DNA from: Bacillota bacterium
Lineage (GTDB): Bacteria; Bacillota; Clostridia; Christensenellales; Aristaeellaceae
Length of the DNA: 64,000 nucleotides
Assembly: GCA_023416585.1 (NCBI GenBank)
Contig: JAEZHM010000089.1
Location: forward strand, 1 to 64,000
Reading direction: 5' to 3'
The notes under the pieces are model-generated. The model was not told where the DNA came from, ran no database searches, and saw only the letters and a program-made list of their open reading frames with translations. The translations under genes were made by a program, and so were the position numbers. Positions 8,128 to 16,260 of the stretch are shown in pieces. Position 1 is the stretch's first letter, and each line of letters begins with the position of its first letter.

Positions 8128-9153
8128 TCAAACCGTCTTCCGCGGCGATGCAGTCGAGCCGCGCACGATAAGCTCCGTCGGCAGCAGTATGGTCTTTCTT
8201 GAACCACCATTATCCTCCATATTGTTTAGCAGCATTTGTGCGGCTGACCGCCCCATTTCACGAATGGGCTGATGGATCGTTGTAAGGGGCGGGTCGAGAA
8301 GCTGGGCGATCTGAAGATCGTCAAAGCCGACCAGCGAAATATCCTGCGGGATGCGCAGCCCGTTTTCACGAACCGCAATGTAAGCGCCACATGCGGTATA
8401 GTCGTTGATATAAGCTATGGCCGTAGGCGGATCCGGCAGGGCAAGCAGGCTTTTCGTCGCTTCATATCCCAACGTATTTGGCGTAAATCCTTCGACAACA
8501 TAATCATTGCGAAGCGGTATCCCGTGTTTTTCCAGAGTGCTGAAATAGCCCTTATAGCGTTTGCGAAGGCTCTTTACATCCAGGCATACAAAGGCGATCT
8601 TTCTGTGCCCCAGCGCAATCAAATGCTCTATGGCGGTCGCCTCCCCCACGTCGTCGGATGTTTCCACCAGGTTAAGGTCCGGTATATTTGTTTGAATGGC
8701 AACGATGTTGGAGTTGTTTCTCAGCAAGCGCGTTGTTTCGTCGGTCACGTGATAAAAGCTCATCAAAATGAGGCCATCCACGCCGCGCCCCAGCATCTCA
8801 CGCAGCGATGCATTTTCATTATTTTCCTCATAGCCGGTATTTGCGAGAAAGATGGAATACCCGGCTTTGGACATGATATCCTGCGTCCCTTGAAACAATT
8901 CCGCATAGTACGGGTTTGAAATATCGGGAACGATGAACCCAATGGTTTTGCTTTTGCGCCGTAGAAGCGTGCGCGCATTTTCATTGGGGATATAGTGCAT
9001 CTCTTCGATAGCCTTTTCTACTTTACGACGCGTTTTTTTGCTAACTGCCGGATGGTTGTTGATCACGCGGGATACGGTGCAAAGCGATACGCCGACACGC
9101 TGGGCAATATCGCTCATCAATACGGTATTTCCATTGGAAGACGACTTATGCAT
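8128..9153 (-). CDS. LacI-family transcriptional repressor
   Basis: 341 residues. The N-terminal LacI helix-turn-helix is clear (MSDIAQRVGVSLCTVSRVIN), with hinge NENARTLLRRKSKTIGFIVP, and a periplasmic-binding-protein-like effector domain runs through DISNPYYAEL to the C-terminus. The ATG at 9151-9153 is chosen because the HTH begins 12 residues later and GGAG lies 8 bases before it; the frame is open 34 codons further upstream without homology. The effector is probably a sugar from the pathway encoded at 9.7-25.5 kb. Operator-like sequences occur at its own promoter, at the sugar-operon promoter and at the lactonase promoter. Confidence 0.93.
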   Translation of the reverse strand: MHKSSSNGNTVLMSDIAQRVGVSLCTVSRVINNHPAVSKKTRRKVEKAIEEMHYIPNENARTLLRRKSKTIGFIVPDISNPYYAELFQGTQDIMSKAGYSIFLANTGYEENNENASLREMLGRGVDGLILMSFYHVTDETTRLLRNNSNIVAIQTNIPDLNLVETSDDVGEATAIEHLIALGHRKIAFVCLDVKSLRKRYKGYFSTLEKHGIPLRNDYVVEGFTPNTLGYEATKSLLALPDPPTAIAYINDYTACGAYIAVRENGLRIPQDISLVGFDDLQIAQLLDPPLTTIHQPIREMGRSAAQMLLNNMEDNGGSRKTILLPTELIVRGSTASPRKTV

Positions 9154-9246
9154 TGCGCATTCTCCACTCCTTAGGGAAATCGATACATACCTGCGGCAAG
9201 GCTGAAATGAATAGTGCTTCATGGAACGACAATCCGCATCAAAAGC

Positions 9247-9308
9247 ATTATACACAATAAGAGGATAAACTGCAACAAAAAGTGATCGATTTTATGAAAT
9301 CGTTTAGC
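9247..9308 (-). promoter_or_regulatory. Promoter of the LacI gene with upstream operator-like site
   Basis: Minus strand: -35 TTGCAG (9270-9275), 17 bases, -10 TATAAT (9247-9252). TGAAATCGTTTAGC (9295-9308) just upstream of the -35 resembles the operators at 6956 and 9431, with a weaker right half. Confidence 0.6.
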
Positions 9309-9394
9309 AATCTTCAGTGTTATAGAAATCAAATAATTTTTATATATAATTTTGATCTATTTGTACATAATTTTCGAAAAAGAGTTTGGGATAT

Positions 9395-9444
9395 TTGACA
9401 AGACACAAGGCCCATGCTATAATCCATTCATGAAAACGGTTGCA
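9395..9444 (+). promoter_or_regulatory. Consensus promoter and LacI-type operator of the long sugar operon
   Basis: A perfect TTGACA (9395-9400), 17-base spacer, TATAAT (9418-9423), with TGAAAACGGTTGCA (9431-9444) at about +1 to +14. The promoter would be very strong when the repressor leaves. It gives a leader of about 290 bases before the binding-protein gene. Confidence 0.8.
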
Positions 9445-9592
9445 TTAGTTTATGGGAAAATGCAGCCAAATTTGCTTCGTATACAAGAATTATATCTCCA
9501 CAGGAGAATGCGCGTTAGCAATTATCAACGTTATAGTTAAACAATTTACCTAATTTTAGCAATATTGATGAACTATCGGCAATCATAAAGTT

Positions 9593-9606
9593 TACATACG
9601 TTTTCA
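9593..9606. promoter_or_regulatory. Second, weaker operator-like half-palindrome
   Basis: TACATACGTTTTCA; its complement begins TGAAAACG like the other operators but the other half is poor. It lies inside the leader of the sugar operon, about 160 bases downstream of the main operator. The rest of 9445-9725 shows no gene and no riboswitch that I recognise. Confidence 0.3.
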
Positions 9607-9725
9607 TAATCCTACTCTAAACACAAATCAAACATGACAATGGCCTGGCATTAAAAAGGGGGGGATGATATCTGGCCAGGCTGACGGGAATGTGGTTGAA
9701 CCAATAATAATATGGAGGTGTCGAA

Positions 9726-11006
9726 ATGAAAATGGTGTCCAAAATGCTGTCTCTGATGCTTGCTCTTGCAATCTTGCTGACGCTTACAGCCGTACCGGCT
9801 TCGGCAGCCGACGTTGTGCTGCACGGTATGCACTGGAACTCCAGCACAGTGGAGCATGAGCGCTATCAAAAGACATTTGATGCGTTCATGGAAGCAAACC
9901 CCGGCATCGAGATCCAATTTGAGTGGTTCCCGACAGGCTTTGCCGAGAAGCTGGTCGCACTGTTTGCGGATAGCAACGCACCCGATTTCTTTGCCACCTA
10001 TGTTGGCGATCTGGGGCAGCGTGTGACTGCAGGCTTCATTCAGCCAATTACCGACCGGTTTAATGCTGAAAACTACGACAAGAACGATCTGCTTGATTCC
10101 GCAGTCATCCGTTACGGAGAGGATATCTACTCGGTTCTGGCGGCTGTGACGCCTCAGGTGCTTTTCTACAACAAGAACATGTTTGACGCCGCGGGTGTTC
10201 CCTATCCCACCGACGACTGGACATGGAATGATTTGTTGGAGGCGGCCAAAAAGCTGACCATTAAGGATGGCGACAAAATCGTTCAGTATGGCTTCCAATG
10301 TGACGAATACTGCCGCGTATGGCTAAGCAAATTCTGGAGCGATGGCGGCAAGTGCTTTGATAATGAAGATGATCCTACCAAATCCACCTTCAACGATGCC
10401 ATTGGTGCAGAAGCGACACAGTACCTGATCGATCTTGTGCAAGGCTTTGGTGTAGCGCCTCCTCCGGGTATCCCGGGCGCGCTGGGTTACCGCGAAGTAT
10501 TCACCAACAGCGGCGTGGCCATGGTATTGGACGGCAGCTGGATGACTGCCCAGTACGACAAGGCGGAAGGGTTTGACTTGGGCGTCGCACTTGTACCTAA
10601 GGGAAAAGTGCAGCGTGGCGGCTGGATGGCCCCTACAGGTATGATGATGTCCTCCACTACCAAGAACCCCGATGCGGTATGGGAATTCCTCAAATTCTTC
10701 TTTGGCTATGAGAACTCCATCTATTTCGGCGGCTTCGGTGATACCGGAACGATGGCCGGCGTGCCCGTATGGCGCAGCGCATACACCGATTCCCGCTGGA
10801 AGGCCGGCGAAATTTCCGAGACGATCCGCCGCCAGGCGGAAGTATCCCCTGTCGAGATGAAGTGGCAAGGCTATGGCACGTGGTTCTGGAACTACCTGAA
10901 CGTCGGCCTGCAGGAGATTGTCATGACCGGCGGTGACCCTGCCGCAATGCTCGATGATCTTGCCGTCAGGACCGATTCGGAGGTATTGACGGAGATTGAG
11001 CGGTAA
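9726..11006 (+). CDS. Extracellular sugar-binding protein of an ABC importer
   Basis: 426 residues with a Sec signal peptide (LSLMLALAILLTLTA, cleavage near PASAA), with no lipobox Cys, and then a family 1 solute-binding fold. Typical signatures are EANPGIEIQFEW, FFATYVGDL, QVLFYNKNMFDAAGVPYP and the late GGWMAPTGMMMSS segment. It delivers an oligosaccharide or sugar to the two permeases that follow. GGAGGTG stands 6 bases before the ATG. It is the first gene of an operon that runs to 25550 and sits behind a LacI-type operator. Absence of a lipid anchor is unusual for a Gram-positive binding protein and recurs in the other importers of this window. Confidence 0.92.
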   Translation: MKMVSKMLSLMLALAILLTLTAVPASAADVVLHGMHWNSSTVEHERYQKTFDAFMEANPGIEIQFEWFPTGFAEKLVALFADSNAPDFFATYVGDLGQRVTAGFIQPITDRFNAENYDKNDLLDSAVIRYGEDIYSVLAAVTPQVLFYNKNMFDAAGVPYPTDDWTWNDLLEAAKKLTIKDGDKIVQYGFQCDEYCRVWLSKFWSDGGKCFDNEDDPTKSTFNDAIGAEATQYLIDLVQGFGVAPPPGIPGALGYREVFTNSGVAMVLDGSWMTAQYDKAEGFDLGVALVPKGKVQRGGWMAPTGMMMSSTTKNPDAVWEFLKFFFGYENSIYFGGFGDTGTMAGVPVWRSAYTDSRWKAGEISETIRRQAEVSPVEMKWQGYGTWFWNYLNVGLQEIVMTGGDPAAMLDDLAVRTDSEVLTEIER

Positions 11007-11039
11007 GGAAGATACTTTGTGAGTATCTGATGGCGAAGT

Positions 11040-11077
11040 GTGCCGGGTTGTTTCCCCATTGGCAAACAACCCGGCAC
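11040..11077 (+). other. Intercistronic stem-loop between binding protein and permease
   Basis: GTGCCGGGTTGTTT paired with AAACAACCCGGCAC, 14 base pairs around a 10-base loop, with no T-run. Such hairpins stabilise or partly end the transcript so that the binding protein is made in excess. Confidence 0.75.
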
Positions 11078-11129
11078 ATCCACTGCATGCATTCTGGTAC
11101 AACCTTGCAGCCGGCGTTTGGAGGAAAAT

Positions 11130-12044
11130 ATGATAAAGAATCATCTGGAAACGGCAAGGGTGCATTTGGGGCGTCGAAAATTCAAAATTGCTCCATACGT
11201 TTACGTTTTTCCAGCAATCGCAATCATAATGGTCTTTCGCATACTGCCAATCTTTTATTCCGCATGGCTTTCCTTTATGAAATATAACATCATCAACCCA
11301 TCTCAGTCCAAATTTGTTGGGCTTGATAATTTTACCAAGATATTTCGTGACAGCTTCGTATGGAATGGCCTTATCAGCACCATCTATTATGCACTTGGAA
11401 CACTGATCATCGGTTTGCTGTTATCCCTTTTGTTTGCGATCCTCATCTGCGAGCCCTGGTTCAAGTTTGCGGGGACGATCCGCTCGGCGCTGTTTGTTCC
11501 ATACATCTTGTCCATTGTCATTACAGGCCTGATTTGGTCGTATATGTATCAGCCTTCCTTCGGGTTATTCAACACCATATTAATCAAGCTCGGGCTGCCC
11601 GAACAGCGCTGGACGGCGGATCTCAAGCAGGCCATGCCGAGCATCATTGCGATGGTGGTCTGGCGCGACCTGGGCTACCGCATCACCATCTGGAGCGCCG
11701 GGCTCATGGGCATCTCCAAGGAGTATACGGAGGCGGCAAGGATTGACGGGGCAACATGGCTGCAGGAATTATGGCATATCCGCCTGCCGCTGCTTCGCCC
11801 CGTGACGATGTTTTTGACAGTGCTTGGAGCCATCAGCGCTTTCCAGGCTTTCGACGCCGTTTATGTCATGACAGCGGGAGGACCTGCCAACCGCACAAAG
11901 GTGTTTGTGTATTATTTGTGGGAGACGGCATTTAACAAAATGAATTTGGGCTATGCCTCGGCCATGGCGTGGCTTCTGTTCATTATTCTGGTCACACTGA
12001 CGCTTGTTCAGCTAAAGATCCAAGATAGGGAGGTCGACACGTGA
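11130..12044 (+). CDS. Sugar ABC importer permease, first subunit (MalF/UgpA type)
   Basis: 304 residues from the ATG at 11130 (GGAGGAAAAT before it); the frame is open further upstream but that part encodes the hairpin. Six membrane segments are apparent (APYVYVFPAIAIIMVFRILP first, LLFIILVTLTLVQL last). The cytoplasmic EAA loop EAARIDGATWLQELWHIRLP docks the ATPase. It pairs with the gene that overlaps its stop codon. No ATPase gene is in this operon. Confidence 0.92.
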   Translation: MIKNHLETARVHLGRRKFKIAPYVYVFPAIAIIMVFRILPIFYSAWLSFMKYNIINPSQSKFVGLDNFTKIFRDSFVWNGLISTIYYALGTLIIGLLLSLLFAILICEPWFKFAGTIRSALFVPYILSIVITGLIWSYMYQPSFGLFNTILIKLGLPEQRWTADLKQAMPSIIAMVVWRDLGYRITIWSAGLMGISKEYTEAARIDGATWLQELWHIRLPLLRPVTMFLTVLGAISAFQAFDAVYVMTAGGPANRTKVFVYYLWETAFNKMNLGYASAMAWLLFIILVTLTLVQLKIQDREVDT

Positions 12045-12886
12045 TGGCAAAAGCAACATGGTGGGTGCGTATTGTACGGTTGCTTTGTGTTTTGGTCATT
12101 CTGCTGTTTGTCGTCATGGCGCTGTATCCCCTATTTTGGATGGTGATGACAGCCTTCAAGACCTATGGTGAATCGATCACATGGCCGCCGTCCTTTTTTC
12201 CCAGGAAGTTCCTGATGGATAACTTCAAAACCGTATTTTCTATTGAATTGTTCTGGCGATATTTCTTTAATACCGCGTTCTATGCCATTGTCGGCACGTT
12301 TTTCTCCGTTTTGTTTTCATCCATGGCGGGATACGCATTTTCGAAATTCGAATTTCGCGGGAAAAAGCTGCTGTTCATGCTGGTGCTTTCAACCATGATG
12401 ATCCCGGCTCAGGTAACGATCGTCCCCGTATTCCTGATCTGCAGCTCGCTTAAATGGCTGAATACATTCTGGGGGCTCATCATACCAGGGCTGGCCAGTG
12501 CGTTTGGCATTTTTCTGGTGCGGCAATTTGCGCAGACGATTCCTAATGATTTCTTCGACGCCGCGCGGGTAGACGGCGCATCGGAGTTCCGGATCTTTGT
12601 TCAAATTTTTCAGCCGCTGATCATGCCGGCGCTGACGACGCTTGTGGTGCTGGATTTTATGAACCGCTGGAACGATTTGTTCTGGCCGCTCATCGTTGCG
12701 GGCTCACAGGATATGAAGACGCTGCAGCTGGCGCTTACCTCCGAGTTCCGTACGCTCTACGACACACGCTGGTCGGAGCTTGCGGCTGCCATGTGCATTG
12801 CTGCATTCCCGGTTCTGCTGCTCTACGCGCTGTTCCAGAAGTATTTTACCAAAGGCATCGTTTTGACTTCAGGCATCAAAGGATAA
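12041..12886 (+). CDS. Sugar ABC importer permease, second subunit (MalG/UgpE type)
   Basis: 281 residues, starting at overlapping GTG/ATG codons four bases inside the end of the preceding permease gene, with GGGAGG upstream. Features of the MalG group: ALYPLFWMVMTAFKT near the N-terminus, EAA loop DAARVDGASEFRIFVQIFQP, and the C-terminal KYFTKGIVLTSGIKG that contacts the ATPase. It forms the channel with the preceding subunit. Confidence 0.92.
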   Translation: MMAKATWWVRIVRLLCVLVILLFVVMALYPLFWMVMTAFKTYGESITWPPSFFPRKFLMDNFKTVFSIELFWRYFFNTAFYAIVGTFFSVLFSSMAGYAFSKFEFRGKKLLFMLVLSTMMIPAQVTIVPVFLICSSLKWLNTFWGLIIPGLASAFGIFLVRQFAQTIPNDFFDAARVDGASEFRIFVQIFQPLIMPALTTLVVLDFMNRWNDLFWPLIVAGSQDMKTLQLALTSEFRTLYDTRWSELAAAMCIAAFPVLLLYALFQKYFTKGIVLTSGIKG

Positions 12887-12926
12887 CCCAAAAAAGCATA
12901 TGGAAAATGCAGATGGATGGTATGTG

Positions 12927-13691
12927 ATGAAAAAGGATATGTGTGATTTAGCAGGCCGGCGGGCACTTGTGACCGGGGCAAGCAGGGGCATCGGCAAAGC
13001 TATAGCGTTAGCGCTGGCGTCTCAAGGCTGCGATGTGGTGCTGGTGTCCAGGGACATGGACCGTATGGAGGAGATTGCGGCACAAATCCGGGATACGGGC
13101 CGGCAGGCTTGGGCATTTGCGGTGGATGTTTCGCAGGTGTCGCAAATTGAATCGTTTTTTAAGGATCAAAGCGAATTGCTCCGGGGTATCGATATATTCG
13201 TCAACAATGCGGCAATCACCATTTTCAAACAGATCATGAGCACCACAGTGGACGATTTCTACCGGCTCATCAACACAAATGTGGTAAGCGCCATGCGCTT
13301 CATACAGTTGTCTGCAGGCATCATGATAGAAAACAAGCGGCCCGGCAGCATCACGCTCATTACATCCATCAACGCACTTCGGGCTCTGCCGACCCAGGCA
13401 GCCTATTCTTCGACCAAGGCAATGCTTGAATCCATGATGGTCAGCTTCGCTAACGAGCTTTCGCCATACGGCATACGCGTTAATTCGCTGCTGCCCGGGG
13501 CGATCAATACGGACATGAATTCTCATTTCACACCGGCGATTATCGAACAGTTAAGCAAGGTTATACCACTTGGGCGTGTGGGCGAGGCGGAAGATATAGG
13601 CGATGTTGTGGCCTTCATGGTATCCGATGCCGCCCGGTACATGACGGGATCGTCCATTGTTGTGGACGGCGGCATGATCATCAAACGTTGA
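12927..13691 (+). CDS. Short-chain dehydrogenase/reductase (SDR)
   Basis: 254 residues from ATG 12927 (GGATGG before it); an in-frame ATG at 12900 would add nine residues. Classical SDR features are all present: TGASRGIG for NAD(P) binding, NNAA, catalytic Ser in TLITSINAL, the YSSTK motif with Tyr and Lys, and the C-terminal GSSIVVDGG. Between the importer and the glycosidases, with uxuA in the same operon, it may oxidise or reduce a sugar acid (fructuronate/mannonate-type reactions are done by SDRs in some bacteria). That assignment is an inference from context. Confidence 0.88.
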   Translation: MKKDMCDLAGRRALVTGASRGIGKAIALALASQGCDVVLVSRDMDRMEEIAAQIRDTGRQAWAFAVDVSQVSQIESFFKDQSELLRGIDIFVNNAAITIFKQIMSTTVDDFYRLINTNVVSAMRFIQLSAGIMIENKRPGSITLITSINALRALPTQAAYSSTKAMLESMMVSFANELSPYGIRVNSLLPGAINTDMNSHFTPAIIEQLSKVIPLGRVGEAEDIGDVVAFMVSDAARYMTGSSIVVDGGMIIKR

Positions 13692-13718
13692 CAGGAATGC
13701 GGGAAAGGGGAAATGGTA

Positions 13719-16244
13719 ATGGGAAAGTTCATCAACATCATGCATTGCGCGCATCTGGATCTGTTTTGGATGGGTTCGCAGGATACATGCCTGAACTGGG
13801 GTGCACAAATTATTGACGATGCCCTTCAGTATGCGCTGGCGGATGGGCAATTTCACTTTTTCATCGAGACGGTGCGCTTTGTTGAGTATTATCTGCACGT
13901 GCACCCCGAACGCAAAGCGGATCTCATCAAGCTTTTGCACACGGGGCAGATCGAGGTCGGAGCCGACTACATTGACAAATTGGAAGCCTCCCACGACGGT
14001 GAATCCTTGGTCCGCAATATCCATTACGGAAAAAAACTGCTGCGTGAATTGCTGGGTGTGGATACGGTGCTATCCTATCATCCAGACCTGCCCGGCACAG
14101 CGGAACAGACGCCACAAATTTTCAAAAAGAGCGGCATTGACTATTATTTGGCCGCAAGGGGTTTTAAGCTGGGAGCCCGCTTTTACTGGAAAGCACTGGA
14201 TGGTACCAGCGTCATCATGTACAATTTCCCGATCCATTACAGCTACTACAATGTGGAAAAAGATGTTATTGACCACCTTCCTGATGTGCGTAGGGAAATC
14301 GCAAGCGAGGATATCGCTATGAATTTCTCGGCGGGCGACCTTGGCGCCGCTGATTCCTTCATCAAGCGGCTGGAAACGGGCGGGAGCGAGCGCGTGCACC
14401 TGCGGGAATATATCCAAGAACTGAACGGAAAGTATCCGGAGCTGCACTTCCGCCTGTCCAACATCCTTTCCTCCCTGGAGGCAATGGACAAGGGCACGCT
14501 TAAGGAGATGGAAGGCGAAAATACATCGCGGTGGGGCCACAATGCGTCTGCGCTGCACGTTCAGATGCTTATGCTTGACAAGCGGGTGTCGGCTGCGCTG
14601 ATGGACGCCGAAAAGTACGCATCCATCAGTTCGCTGCTGGGCACGCCTGTTCAAGACCTGTCCTTTGAGCGTCATCCGCTGGCACACGGCGGCAACTCCG
14701 GCGGCAAACGAAAGTATTTTGAACTGCGCAATACCCCCGCTACCGTCAGGGAATGCATTGACGCAGGCTGGATCTACCAGCTCATCACGCAGGATCACAA
14801 CTATGGCGGCATAGACGGCGCGCAAACGGAATTCGACCGCTTCATATACAAAAACGCCGCTCTTTTCATGGCCTCCATCATCAAGAACAGGGCGCTTGAA
14901 GCCATCACCTCCCATATTGATGCAAAGGAAAAGGCCCTGGCGGTCTTTAACTCCATGAACTGGCAGCGCAGCGAAACAGTCAGGTTTGAGGACGAAACGC
15001 TGTGCCCCGATAAGGAATACTGTGCGGTCGACGCATCGGGCAACAGCGTGCCGGTAGTCTGCCGCGACCACGCGTTTTACTTCTGTGCGATGAATGTCCC
15101 CTCGGTAGGCTATAAGACTTTCCGCATCCGCCAGCAGAAGGCCCCCGCATGCCATGATGCGTGCCAGGTCACGACGGAAGAGAATCATATCACCATGACA
15201 AACGCGTTTTACACAGTACAGATCTGCCGCAAAACGGGCGTTCTTAAGAGACTGTATGACCGCGTTCTCGGCAAGGAGCTATTGGGCGGCAATTCCTTCC
15301 TGGAAGTATCGGCCTATGAGGACCTTTCCTGCAGCGTGAATGATACAGTGGTCGAAAAGCCGCTGCTGGATACAAGCACCCGGCATGTACACAACGCCGA
15401 TGTACTGTACAGCAATTATATGGAAACAGTTGTCCGCATCGAAACCGAAATACTCAACTGCAAGCTGACCATTGATGTGGGATTAAACCACCTGAAAAAG
15501 GAACTCCATGTCAGCCCCACGCTGTACTGGTGCGCCATTCCCAACCTTCAAATCAAGATGAACCTTGATCTGCCCGCGGCACTTGACAGGCGCCTGGTGT
15601 ACGGCGTGCCCTATGGCGCGCAAACTTACGGGCATCCATTGGAGCACGGGGTCATTTTCAAAACAGATGAAATCTCTGATATCCTTTATGCCCGTTACCG
15701 GGAAGTGGAAAAATGGTTTGCCATGGAAGGCGGGGATTTTGCGGTCTCCATTGCGTCCAACCAGTCGGCGTACGATTTTTCAGGGACAAGTGTGCGCAGC
15801 ACCATGATGCGCAATGTCAGCAATATCGGCGATACGGGCGTGCAGTTCACCAACAAGGGCATTCATCCCTACCGGTACGTTATCACCTCCTATCAGGGCT
15901 CATGGGAGGATGGCGTATACCGAAAGGGCTGGGAGCTTCAGCAGCCCCTGGATATTGCAAACGTCTCTGAGAAAGCGGGATCCCTGCCGGGGAATGAACA
16001 CAGTTTCTTTGATACCAAGGAAAACGGCGTCATGACGGTGCTGAAACCCTCGCAATCGCAAAGCGGCGCCTACGTTGCCCGTATTTTCAACGCCACTTCC
16101 CGCGAAATGATGCTTCCGCTTGCCAATACCCTTGGCCTTTACGGCGCCTGCGTATGCGACTTGATGGAGCAAAAGATGGATGAACCTGCGGAAATGCTGC
16201 GCGGTTTTGAAATCAAATCCCTGACGCTGAAAAAGAACCCATGA
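13719..16244 (+). CDS. GH38-like glycosidase, copy 1
   Basis: 841 residues; the ATG at 13719 has AAAGGGG 8 bases before it, so it is preferred to the ATG at 13713. The N-terminal domain has the GH38 alpha-mannosidase pattern: HLD (His12, Asp14) as HxD metal ligands, YHPDLPG with the probable nucleophile Asp123, and QDHNYGG with the third ligand His360. The C-terminal half is the beta-sandwich typical of GH38, with ALDRRLVYGVPYGAQTYGHP. No signal peptide, so it acts in the cytoplasm on an imported oligosaccharide. It is the most divergent of three paralogues in a row. Mannosidase activity is inferred from the family; the co-encoded sugar-acid enzymes suggest an acidic residue in the substrate. 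Confidence 0.85.
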   Translation: MGKFINIMHCAHLDLFWMGSQDTCLNWGAQIIDDALQYALADGQFHFFIETVRFVEYYLHVHPERKADLIKLLHTGQIEVGADYIDKLEASHDGESLVRNIHYGKKLLRELLGVDTVLSYHPDLPGTAEQTPQIFKKSGIDYYLAARGFKLGARFYWKALDGTSVIMYNFPIHYSYYNVEKDVIDHLPDVRREIASEDIAMNFSAGDLGAADSFIKRLETGGSERVHLREYIQELNGKYPELHFRLSNILSSLEAMDKGTLKEMEGENTSRWGHNASALHVQMLMLDKRVSAALMDAEKYASISSLLGTPVQDLSFERHPLAHGGNSGGKRKYFELRNTPATVRECIDAGWIYQLITQDHNYGGIDGAQTEFDRFIYKNAALFMASIIKNRALEAITSHIDAKEKALAVFNSMNWQRSETVRFEDETLCPDKEYCAVDASGNSVPVVCRDHAFYFCAMNVPSVGYKTFRIRQQKAPACHDACQVTTEENHITMTNAFYTVQICRKTGVLKRLYDRVLGKELLGGNSFLEVSAYEDLSCSVNDTVVEKPLLDTSTRHVHNADVLYSNYMETVVRIETEILNCKLTIDVGLNHLKKELHVSPTLYWCAIPNLQIKMNLDLPAALDRRLVYGVPYGAQTYGHPLEHGVIFKTDEISDILYARYREVEKWFAMEGGDFAVSIASNQSAYDFSGTSVRSTMMRNVSNIGDTGVQFTNKGIHPYRYVITSYQGSWEDGVYRKGWELQQPLDIANVSEKAGSLPGNEHSFFDTKENGVMTVLKPSQSQSGAYVARIFNATSREMMLPLANTLGLYGACVCDLMEQKMDEPAEMLRGFEIKSLTLKKNP

Positions 16245-16260
16245 CAGGGAGGATGATGAG

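Noticed and set aside
9445..9725. Riboswitch in the 290-base leader of the long sugar operon
   Set aside because: Only a 7-pair stem (GCCTGGC/GCCAGGC near 9650-9680) is visible; no known riboswitch core and no terminator-antiterminator pair.
14070..15188. Long open frame on the minus strand inside GH38 copy 1 (and similar ones at 16447-17445, 23039-24226, 44055-45212 and 53147-54181)
   Set aside because: They mirror well-supported genes on the other strand, have no ribosome binding site and no recognisable motifs; high GC at third positions keeps these shadow frames open.
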